Under the pieces are notes generated by a model, which saw nothing but the letters and a program-made list of their open reading frames with translations, ran no database searches and was not told the DNA's origin. A program made the position numbers and the translations under genes. 5,559 bases of DNA. Source: SIG440 sp045596485. GTDB lineage: Bacteria; Bacillota; Clostridia; Monoglobales; Monoglobaceae. Shown one piece after another: positions 1 to 4,902 of this stretch. Location: contig JAZOCL010000123.1 of assembly GCA_045596485.1 (NCBI GenBank), forward strand, positions 1 to 5,559, in the 5' to 3' direction. Position 1 is the first letter of the stretch. Each line of letters begins with the position of its first letter.

Positions 1-1
1 A

Positions 2-157
2 AAGCAGGAAATGTATTACGGAACCACATATTACAGTTTCGATGAGTTTAAAGAAGCTATCGAAAGATATATAAAATATTACAACGAAAAAAGAATTAAA
101 GAAAAACTTGGGTGGATGAGTCCGGTACAATATCGGCTCAACACATTGGCTGCATAA
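2..157 (+). CDS. IS3-family transposase (OrfB, integrase core), C-terminal fragment
   Basis: The frame opens at the window edge and reads 51 codons to a TAA at 155-157. It begins KQEMYYG and contains YSFDEFKEAIERYIKYYN, then KLGWMSPVQYR. This matches the end of the IS3-family DDE integrase domain (rve), where FxxxxYxxYYNxxR and a final SPxxYR are characteristic. The catalytic D, D and E residues would lie upstream of the window; the last E normally sits a few residues before the visible KQEMYYG. The protein would catalyse cutting and joining of the IS ends. Only the 5' part is missing, as a result of the window edge, so nothing here shows whether the element is intact. Confidence 0.88.
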   Translation, partial: KQEMYYGTTYYSFDEFKEAIERYIKYYNEKRIKEKLGWMSPVQYRLNTLAA

Positions 158-192
158 AAATAGCGTAGCAGTCATCAAAACTACTACGCTAT
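156..192 (-). terminator. Intrinsic terminator-like hairpin inside the IS end, facing the host operon
   Basis: TAGCGTAG (161-168) pairs with CTACGCTA (184-191), extended by an A-T pair at 160/192. After one mismatch, three more pairs (170-172 with 180-182) close a 7-base loop. On the minus strand the stem is followed directly by five T's (complement of 156-160), the classic form of a Rho-independent terminator. On the plus strand no T-run follows directly. It would stop transcripts coming from the host genes to the right before they run antisense through the transposase gene. Function is inferred from shape only. Confidence 0.6.
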
Positions 193-196
193 AAAA

Positions 197-221
197 AGTC
201 TAACTTTTTGGGGTCACATCA
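197..221 (+). repeat. Right terminal inverted repeat (IRR) of the IS3-family element
   Basis: Contains TAACTTTTTGGGGTCA at 201-216, ending in CA at 220-221, in the form usual for the transposase-recognised ends of IS150-like elements. Its partner, the left repeat, is outside the window, so the repeat cannot be confirmed by comparing the two ends. Confidence 0.68.
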
Positions 222-247
222 TTGCTCAGGCTCCTTCTATATATTTT

Positions 248-724
248 TTATTTCGTATATCCGCCCTTTATCATAACAATAATATCGGTGTCGGCTTTGA
301 GTCCTCTGCCGTCGGCAACAGGAACAATCAGCAAATGGTTTGATGGCATTGCCGAGCCGTCTGAGAGGTCGTGACCTGCTGTTGTGTCAGCAAGACCTCC
401 CTTTTCGGTTGCAATCACCGTGGCCTTTCCCATTCGGAGAATAAGCTCAGCGCCTGCCGAACAGATTATTTTGTCTCCTGCCTTTGCTTCAACAACCACA
501 AAGGCTTCTGCCTGTGCGGTGCTTCCTGAACCCGTTGAGCCGCCCAGGGCTGCCAGCTTGCTTTCAATAAGCTGCTCAATTTTCGGCATAAGATAATCTT
601 CAATATAAGACTTGGAAATCAGCGGGTCATCGTCTGTTCCAGGCTCCGCAAGAACCACCGTAAACATAGTGCAAATGCAAATCAGCCCTGCCACAATTGC
701 AAATCTCAATCTTCTTTTTTTCAT
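248..724 (-). CDS. Secreted protein of unknown function with signal peptide
   Basis: A 158-residue protein with a clear signal peptide: basic MKKRRLR, a hydrophobic core (about 8-24), and a probable signal peptidase I site after VLA (26), so it should be exported. The mature part has three sections: a charged, probably helical segment (about 33-60, with SYIEDYLMPKIEQLIESKL), a flexible GGSTGSGS linker (61-68), and a C-terminal domain (about 73-156) rich in short beta-like stretches such as IICSAGAELILRMGKATVIA and HLLIVPVADGRGL, ending near a GGY. From memory this C-terminal pattern occurs in uncharacterised clostridial proteins, but I cannot name a function. The start is supported by a strong GGGAGGAAG ribosome binding site 5-13 bases upstream. 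The gene is 146 bases behind mazF and may have its own promoter. No stop-proximal terminator is visible between it and the IS end. Confidence 0.85.
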   Translation of the reverse strand: MKKRRLRFAIVAGLICICTMFTVVLAEPGTDDDPLISKSYIEDYLMPKIEQLIESKLAALGGSTGSGSTAQAEAFVVVEAKAGDKIICSAGAELILRMGKATVIATEKGGLADTTAGHDLSDGSAMPSNHLLIVPVADGRGLKADTDIIVMIKGGYTK

Positions 725-729
725 AGTGT

Positions 730-738
730 CTTCCTCCC
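730..738 (-). promoter_or_regulatory. Ribosome binding site of the secreted-protein gene
   Basis: On the minus strand GGGAGGAAG lies 5 bases before the ATG at 722-724. It is a near-perfect Shine-Dalgarno sequence and fixes the start of the gene at 248-724. Confidence 0.8.
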
Positions 739-762
739 TGTTTTTTCATACCGTTTTTATGT

Positions 763-784
763 AGGGCGATTTAACAACCGCCCT
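763..784. repeat. GC-rich intergenic inverted repeat
   Basis: AGGGCG (763-768) and CGCCCT (779-784) form a six-base perfect stem around a ten-base loop, between mazF and the secreted-protein gene. On neither strand does a T-run follow. It could be a transcript-stabilising or processing hairpin, or a decayed copy of a dispersed intergenic palindrome; the sequence alone does not decide. Confidence 0.45.
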
Positions 785-788
785 CAAT

Positions 789-802
789 CCGCAACTATGC
801 GG
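789..802. repeat. Short intergenic hairpin
   Basis: CCGCA (789-793) and TGCGG (798-802) pair around the four-base loop ACTA. It stands four bases from the hairpin at 763-784, so the two could form a tandem stem-loop structure in the leader of the secreted-protein gene. No T-run follows, so it is not a typical terminator. Confidence 0.4.
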
Positions 803-823
803 TGCTGCCGTTCTGAGCACAGC

Positions 824-840
824 AAAAAGCTTTTAAAGCT
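824..840 (-). terminator. Weak AT-rich terminator candidate after mazF
   Basis: On the minus strand AGCTT-TAA-AAGCT (840 to 828) is followed by TTTT (827-824), about 30 bases after the mazF stop codon. The position suits the end of the operon, but the stem is only five pairs and poor in GC, so termination would be weak or partial. A 9-base direct repeat, AGCACAGCA, lies on both sides of it (816-824 and 854-862). Confidence 0.3.
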
Positions 841-870
841 CCACACTAAATTCAGCACAGCAGATAACCT

Positions 871-1212
871 TCAAAGTCCGAAACTGATTTCCAAAGCCTC
901 GTTCACTCTGGTCATCAGCTCATCATCCAAATGACCGATTTTTTCCTTGAGCCGTCTTTTGTCAATGGTCCTGATTTGCTCTGCAAGCACCACAGAATCC
1001 TTCGAAAGCCCGTATTCATTGGCATCAAGCTCAATGTGGGTAGGCATTTTTGCCTTGCTGGTCTGGGATGTAATTGCCGTTGCAATCACCGTGGGGCTGT
1101 ATTTGTTGCCGATGTCATTTTGAATAATCAGCACAGGCCTCACTCCGCCCTGCTCAGAACCTACCACAGGGCTCAAATCCGCGTAATAAATATCGCCTCT
1201 TTTAATTACCAC
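871..1212 (-). CDS. mazF: MazF/PemK-family endoribonuclease toxin (EndoA type)
   Basis: A 113-residue protein, close to the length of Bacillus subtilis EndoA/MazF. It starts VIKRGDIYYADLSPVVGSEQ and continues GGVRPVLIIQNDIGN, the signature of the CcdB/PemK fold. The residues matching the known catalytic pair of the B. subtilis enzyme, Arg25 (in VRPVLII) and Thr48 (in TAITSQ), are both present, so the enzyme should be active. MazF cuts mRNA at short specific sequences (UACAU for the B. subtilis enzyme) and slows growth; it is normally held inactive by MazE. The start codon is GTG (1210-1212), with a GGAG 11 bases upstream; this start gives the usual family N-terminus. It lies 105 bases after alr, the classic location, but no full-length mazE is found between them. 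Confidence 0.95.
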   Translation of the reverse strand: MVIKRGDIYYADLSPVVGSEQGGVRPVLIIQNDIGNKYSPTVIATAITSQTSKAKMPTHIELDANEYGLSKDSVVLAEQIRTIDKRRLKEKIGHLDDELMTRVNEALEISFGL

Positions 1213-1223
1213 AATAATTCACA

Positions 1224-1227
1224 CTCC
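1224..1227 (-). promoter_or_regulatory. Ribosome binding site of mazF
   Basis: GGAG on the minus strand, 11 bases before the GTG start. The wide spacing, the short core and the GTG start together suggest modest translation of the toxin. Confidence 0.45.
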
Positions 1228-1317
1228 GCAAGTATTCCAGATTGATGCGGAAGTCAAAATTACCTGATTTCAGCATTCAACCCTGATACATTATACGCAA
1301 AGGGTGACCTTTTGGCT

Positions 1318-2487
1318 CTATGTATCCAAAAGATAATTAATCGAACCTGACACTTCGCCGTCTTTGATATAAATGCGTGGGACACGGTGACCCACACCGC
1401 AAACCAGTTCATAACCGATTGTGCCCAAAACTCCTGCCACTTTTTCTGCAGAAAGTCTGTTTTCGGGGTCGCCGAACAAGGTAACTTCGTCTCCGACATT
1501 TATATTATTAACCGCAGAAATGTCAATCATACATTGATCCATACAAATTCTTCCTACCTGATTTACAAGCGCATCTCCTGCAAGAACCTTCACTTTGTTT
1601 GAAAGGCATCTTTGATAACCGTCGGCATAGCCTGCCGAAACCGTTGCAATCCTTGATTTCTTTGCAAGAGTATGGGTTCTGCCGTAGCTGAGAGCAGTAC
1701 CCTTCTCCAGCTCCTTTATGTGGGAAATTCTTGCTTTGAATGTCATCGCAGGCTTCAAATCAATCAAAGACTTATCAAAACCCGAATCGGGGTAAATTCC
1801 GTAAAGTATAATTCCTGCCCTTACCATATCGAGATGCATATATGGAAATTTCACAAGTCCTGCGCTGTTGCAAACGTGCTTCACGGGGATTTTGAGACCT
1901 CTTTCTTCAAGGGCATCTGCCACCGTCATAAACCGTTCAAACTGCAGCTTGGTATAGCTTTCGTCAGTCTCGTCGGCTGTGGCAAAATGAGTGAACAAGC
2001 CTTCAACAAAAACTCCGGGCAGCTCTGATACCCTTAGAATTTCATCAACTGTTTTTGCACTGTCTGCAAGAAATCCTATTCTTGACATACCCGTGTCAAG
2101 CTTGATGTGGAGCTTTGCCACCTTTCCCTGTGCAATAGCAGTCTCCGAAAGCTTCTCGGCAAAGGCAAAGTCCGACACCGCAGGGGTTATATCAAGTTCA
2201 ACAAGGTCTTCGGTGTCGCTGTCTGTGGAATTTCCCAGAACAAGAATAGGAACATCAAACCCGCTTCTCCTCAGCTCAACTGCCTCGTCTGCAAACGCAA
2301 CCCCAAGTCTGTCAGCACCATTTTGCAAAAGTTCCTTCGCAACAGGACAAACACCGTGTCCGTAAGCATTCGCCTTCACAACGCCCATAAGCATTGTGCC
2401 CTCCGAAAGCCTCTTTTTTATTTCCCTCACATTGTGACCTATGGCGTCAAGACTAATCTCCGCCCAGACTCTGTACTGTTTTTTCAT
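1318..2487 (-). CDS. alr: Alanine racemase (PLP-dependent)
   Basis: A 389-residue protein of normal length for the family. It interconverts L- and D-alanine in the cytosol with pyridoxal phosphate, supplying D-Ala for peptidoglycan. Domains: an N-terminal alanine racemase TIM barrel (about 7-235) and a C-terminal beta domain (about 248-375). Lys38 in VVKANAYGHG is the residue that binds the cofactor; Arg136 in DTGMSRIG matches the residue that supports the cofactor pyridoxal; Tyr268 in ALSYGR is the second catalytic base from the partner subunit; GYADGY (286-291) and GRICMDQCMID are further family signatures. All key residues are present. A GGTGAG ribosome binding site lies 8 bases before the ATG. 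It starts 17 bases after the lipoprotein gene and is probably cotranscribed with it. In spore-forming clostridia a second racemase of this kind can affect germination, so the paralogue type (biosynthetic or spore-linked) is open. Confidence 0.97.
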   Translation of the reverse strand: MKKQYRVWAEISLDAIGHNVREIKKRLSEGTMLMGVVKANAYGHGVCPVAKELLQNGADRLGVAFADEAVELRRSGFDVPILVLGNSTDSDTEDLVELDITPAVSDFAFAEKLSETAIAQGKVAKLHIKLDTGMSRIGFLADSAKTVDEILRVSELPGVFVEGLFTHFATADETDESYTKLQFERFMTVADALEERGLKIPVKHVCNSAGLVKFPYMHLDMVRAGIILYGIYPDSGFDKSLIDLKPAMTFKARISHIKELEKGTALSYGRTHTLAKKSRIATVSAGYADGYQRCLSNKVKVLAGDALVNQVGRICMDQCMIDISAVNNINVGDEVTLFGDPENRLSAEKVAGVLGTIGYELVCGVGHRVPRIYIKDGEVSGSINYLLDT

Positions 2488-2504
2488 TAGCTCATCTCAC
2501 CACT

Positions 2505-3116
2505 TTATTCAAATTCTTTCGGGTCAATCCCGCAGTCCCGCTGAAACTCTTTGAATGTGACCGTCACTGCAGGGTTTTGGTTTATATCATATGTTTCAAG
2601 TTTCACAGGCAAGAAGGTCTCATTGTCAATCCACAGCTTCTGCATAAAGCGTTTTTCGTTTTTTCCGCCCAGAAAGCATTCCAGAACCGTCACCGAATCA
2701 CCCTTGCTTTTTGCGGCAGAAACCGATGTCTCCTCGCTTTTGAAGTAAGTCTCAAAAAAATCGCTTACAAAAAGAACTCCGTGCCCCATTGAAAGTTCAC
2801 TGCGCAGCACCTCATCCTGTCCAAAGCCTGAGCGCAGCTTAACCTGACCGCCCTGTGCCGAAATTCCGCTGCCTTCCAGCTCCTTCGGTTCGCTGACCCG
2901 AAGCAGAAAGCTGTCGGGAGCTTCAAAAAGCTGCTTTACAACATACCTGTTTTCTGTTCTTTCGTTTTTGACCGTCACCTCTGCAACCGCCGAAAACGAC
3001 TTCATATTATAGTATCTTTCGTAAATCTTTTCATAAACATCGTGGCTGCCTTCTTTGCAGCCGCAAAGGCTCATCATCAGTACAAATGCGAAAATCACCG
3101 CAATGCACCTTTTCAT
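2505..3116 (-). CDS. Lipoprotein of LolA-like / GerS-like type
   Basis: A 203-residue protein with a basic start (MKR), a hydrophobic segment (4-16) and the lipobox LCGC; Cys20 would be lipidated and anchor it to the outer face of the cytoplasmic membrane. The mature part has YYNMKSFSAVAEVTV, then YVVKQLFEAPDSFLLRV, then KLWIDNETFLPVKLETYD and VTFKEFQ. This alternation of helix and antiparallel strands, with the 'LWID..T.LPVKLE' stretch, is typical of LolA/LolB-like folds (outer-membrane lipoprotein-sorting family, COG2834), which includes clostridial GerS. In C. difficile gerS is cotranscribed with alr2 and GerS helps the amidase CwlD in cortex modification; here too the gene directly precedes alr. 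The GerS assignment rests on fold pattern and location, not on a sequence search, so a general LolA-like lipoprotein remains possible. AGAGGT 7 bases before the ATG supports the start. Confidence 0.85.
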   Translation of the reverse strand: MKRCIAVIFAFVLMMSLCGCKEGSHDVYEKIYERYYNMKSFSAVAEVTVKNERTENRYVVKQLFEAPDSFLLRVSEPKELEGSGISAQGGQVKLRSGFGQDEVLRSELSMGHGVLFVSDFFETYFKSEETSVSAAKSKGDSVTVLECFLGGKNEKRFMQKLWIDNETFLPVKLETYDINQNPAVTVTFKEFQRDCGIDPKEFE

Positions 3117-3123
3117 TTACCAT

Positions 3124-3129
3124 ACCTCT
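3124..3129 (-). promoter_or_regulatory. Ribosome binding site of the lipoprotein gene
   Basis: AGAGGT on the minus strand, 7 bases before the ATG at 3114-3116. Another ATG begins 7 bases upstream but is out of frame and immediately adjacent to the site, so the downstream ATG is preferred. Confidence 0.6.
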
Positions 3130-3149
3130 TTAAAAAGATTTATTAGATT

Positions 3150-4364
3150 TTAACCTTCAAGCTCACTTTTGATTGCCAAGGGCAGACACTCTGCCAAATC
3201 TCCTGCAAGCATACCGTGAACCCCCAGCTTTTGTGCCGCAATATCCCCCGCCTTGCCGTGGATATATGCCCCCAGAACCGCTCCCTCAAAGGGCTTCAAT
3301 CCTTGGGCGACAAAGGCTGCCACCGCACCGCTAAGCACATCTCCCGTGCCGCCTGTTGCCATTCCGCAATTGCCTGTTGGATTGATTTTCAGCTCACCGC
3401 TTTCACCTGCAATCACCGTATTTTTGCCCTTCAGAACCACCGTAACGCCGTATTCTGCAGCAAACTCCGCCGCCACCGCCTCACGGCTGCTCTGAATTCC
3501 CTCTACAGTCTTTTTAACAAGCCGTGACATCTCACCTGGATGGGGTGTAATCACCACGCTGCATTTTCTTTCCCGCAAAATATCACAATTTTTGCTGAGT
3601 GCATTCAGCCCGTCTGCGTCAATAATCAAGGTTCCCTCGTATTCGCTCAAAAGTCCCCGAAGAATGTGGTGCATATCTCCGTTTCTGCCAAGCCCCGGTC
3701 CAAAAACAACCGCCTGTGACCTTTTTGCAAATTCCAAAATTTTTTTTATTGAGGAGCTTACAATCATTCCGTCACATTCATCCAAAGCGACGGTCATTGC
3801 CTCCTGTACACCGCTTGCTACAATGGGTCTTTCTGACCTTGGCACGGCAACGGTCACAAGCCCTGCACCGCACCTGAGTGCACCTCTTGCCGCAAGGCAC
3901 GCCGCTCCCGTCATACCTTCGGAGCCCGCAACAACAAGAACCCTTCCGCAATCTCCTTTGTTAGCATCCTCTGCTCTTTTGGGTATCAGCTCTCTCGCTT
4001 CCTCGCATACAGGCAAATCCAAATCATCCTCGCCGCACACAACTGCCACAGCGTGGGTTTTGCCGTGAGAAATGCTGAGAGAAACCTTCTGTCTCTCTCC
4101 CCGAAAAACAACAAAGGGCGCTCCAAGACCTTCGTGCTCAACAGAAATCTCCGAAAGTTCAAGTCCCCTTATTCCGGTTTTTTTATATTTGACAAAGGCT
4201 TCCTTTGCGGCAAAAAAGCCCGCAAGACTTTCAAATCTCTCTCCGTTTGCTCTGAAATATTCAATTTCATTTTCCGAAAACACCTTGCCGAGAAACGAGC
4301 TGTTCCGTTCCACAGCCTCACGTATTCTGGAAATTTCAATTATATCAACGCCACAGTTCGTCAT
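3150..4364 (-). CDS. Fused holo-ACP synthase (AcpS) - ADP-dependent NAD(P)HX dehydratase (NnrD)
   Basis: A 404-residue protein with two complete domains. Residues 1-110 are AcpS: GVDIIEI with metal-binding Asp7, FFAAKEAFVK (50-59) with metal-binding Glu55, and the end SISHGKTHAVAVV. It moves 4'-phosphopantetheine from CoA to apo-acyl carrier protein for lipid synthesis. After a linker (about 111-130), residues 131-404 are the YjeF C-terminal/NnrD domain with a ribokinase-like fold: GRVLVVAGSEGMTGAACLAA (140-159), FGPGLG (221-226), IIDADGLNAL (247-256), VITPHPGEMS (271-280), and GMATGGTGDVLSG (334-346) with catalytic Asp342. It repairs S-NADHX and S-NADPHX using ADP. Both parts have normal length and intact motifs. 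The NnrE epimerase domain, often fused N-terminal to NnrD in bacteria, is absent. The start codon is only three bases after the stop of the upstream gene, which suggests translational coupling. Confidence 0.94.
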   Translation of the reverse strand: MTNCGVDIIEISRIREAVERNSSFLGKVFSENEIEYFRANGERFESLAGFFAAKEAFVKYKKTGIRGLELSEISVEHEGLGAPFVVFRGERQKVSLSISHGKTHAVAVVCGEDDLDLPVCEEARELIPKRAEDANKGDCGRVLVVAGSEGMTGAACLAARGALRCGAGLVTVAVPRSERPIVASGVQEAMTVALDECDGMIVSSSIKKILEFAKRSQAVVFGPGLGRNGDMHHILRGLLSEYEGTLIIDADGLNALSKNCDILRERKCSVVITPHPGEMSRLVKKTVEGIQSSREAVAAEFAAEYGVTVVLKGKNTVIAGESGELKINPTGNCGMATGGTGDVLSGAVAAFVAQGLKPFEGAVLGAYIHGKAGDIAAQKLGVHGMLAGDLAECLPLAIKSELEG

Positions 4365-4367
4365 AGC

Positions 4368-4892
4368 CTACACTCTTTTGGGATTAAATTTTTCAATCAT
4401 CCCGATTATCTTTTCTGAAGGACTGAACACCAGCATAGTCCTCACGCTCTCCTCATAGTATACAATAAAATAGTTATCTGCCGCTTTCTTGTCGCTGCAG
4501 GCAAAAACCTTTTTTACAGAAATATCCGAAAGATACTTCTCATACTCGCCCTTTTCCTTGCCGCAAATGCCAAAGGACTCAAGCCCCGTCAACTTTGCCG
4601 TTGTGAGCCTTTTGCGGTTTCTGCGGTTCACAATCTTGTCAATATCAATCTCGGTATTAACCATCGAATACTCATATTCCACATTCTGTGCCGTTGCAAT
4701 GCGATAAGCAAGATAGAACACGCCGATAGCCAGCAAGGGCATAAAGGTTCCGAGCTGCGGTCCGATTATGGGTGCCAGAACGAACATAAGCACAAAGGCA
4801 ACAAGCGCGCTGAGAAGCATCAACCCGAAAACTGCCAGAATCTGAAGGGCTCCTCGTTTGCGTTCAACCATTTCTTCAATAAAAATATCCAT
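4368..4892 (-). CDS. Small membrane protein of unknown function with two transmembrane helices
   Basis: A 174-residue protein. A short charged N-terminus (MDIFIEEMVERKRG) precedes two strongly hydrophobic helices (about 17-42 and 46-66). The rest (67-174) is soluble, with EYEYSMVNTEIDIDKIVNRRNRKRL, then YFIVYYEES and MLVFSPSEKIIGMIEKFNPK. The pattern 'EYeY...GEIDIDKI..RR.R' recalls PH-like membrane-linked domains and a clostridial family that I believe is annotated DUF6106, but I cannot verify this. The helices and basic RNRKR stretch suggest the soluble part is cytosolic. It begins 10 bases after the glycosyltransferase stop codon, whose TGA is part of its TGAGG ribosome binding site, and lies three bases before acpS-nnrD, so it is translated within the same operon. 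No enzymatic motif is visible. Confidence 0.85.
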   Translation of the reverse strand: MDIFIEEMVERKRGALQILAVFGLMLLSALVAFVLMFVLAPIIGPQLGTFMPLLAIGVFYLAYRIATAQNVEYEYSMVNTEIDIDKIVNRRNRKRLTTAKLTGLESFGICGKEKGEYEKYLSDISVKKVFACSDKKAADNYFIVYYEESVRTMLVFSPSEKIIGMIEKFNPKRV

Positions 4893-4902
4893 TTTTTCTA
4901 CC

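Larger units (their letters stand above)
1..221 (+). mobile_element. IS3-family insertion sequence, right end (left part outside window)
   Basis: The stretch holds the 3' end of an IS3-type transposase gene, a hairpin, and a sequence that looks like the right terminal inverted repeat. The repeat includes TAACTTTTTGGGGTCA (201-216) and appears to end in CA at 220-221. Read on the other strand it starts TGATGTGACCCCAAAAAG, which resembles the TG...TGACCCC ends known for IS150-like members of the IS3 family. The exact boundary is inferred, because the left end and the target duplication are not in the window. The element is oriented opposite to all the host genes and ends 26 bases after the stop codon of the secreted-protein gene at 248-724. 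Confidence 0.8.

Noticed and set aside
816..862. Direct repeat AGCACAGCA (816-824, 854-862) as an attachment site or target duplication
   Set aside because: Only two nine-base copies 38 bases apart, with nothing mobile between them; chance or a small local duplication explains it.
931..1245. Plus-strand open frame of 104 codons opposite mazF
   Set aside because: It is antisense to the well-supported mazF gene and its translation shows no recognisable domain.
1290..1295. Perfect TATAAT on the minus strand between alr and mazF, as a mazF promoter -10 box
   Set aside because: At 16-18 bases upstream there is no sequence resembling TTGACA, and the TG of an extended -10 is off by one base. It may be a weak promoter, but the evidence is too thin to annotate.
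1260..1499. Minus-strand open frame of 79 codons between alr and mazF, the right size and place for mazE
   Set aside because: It overlaps the 3' end of alr by about 180 bases in another frame, is rich in tryptophan, has no ribbon-helix-helix or SpoVT-AbrB pattern, and reads like a shadow of alr.
3592..4068. Plus-strand open frame of 158 codons opposite acpS-nnrD
   Set aside because: Antisense to a gene with clear motifs; the serine/proline-rich translation is what the complement of such a coding region gives.
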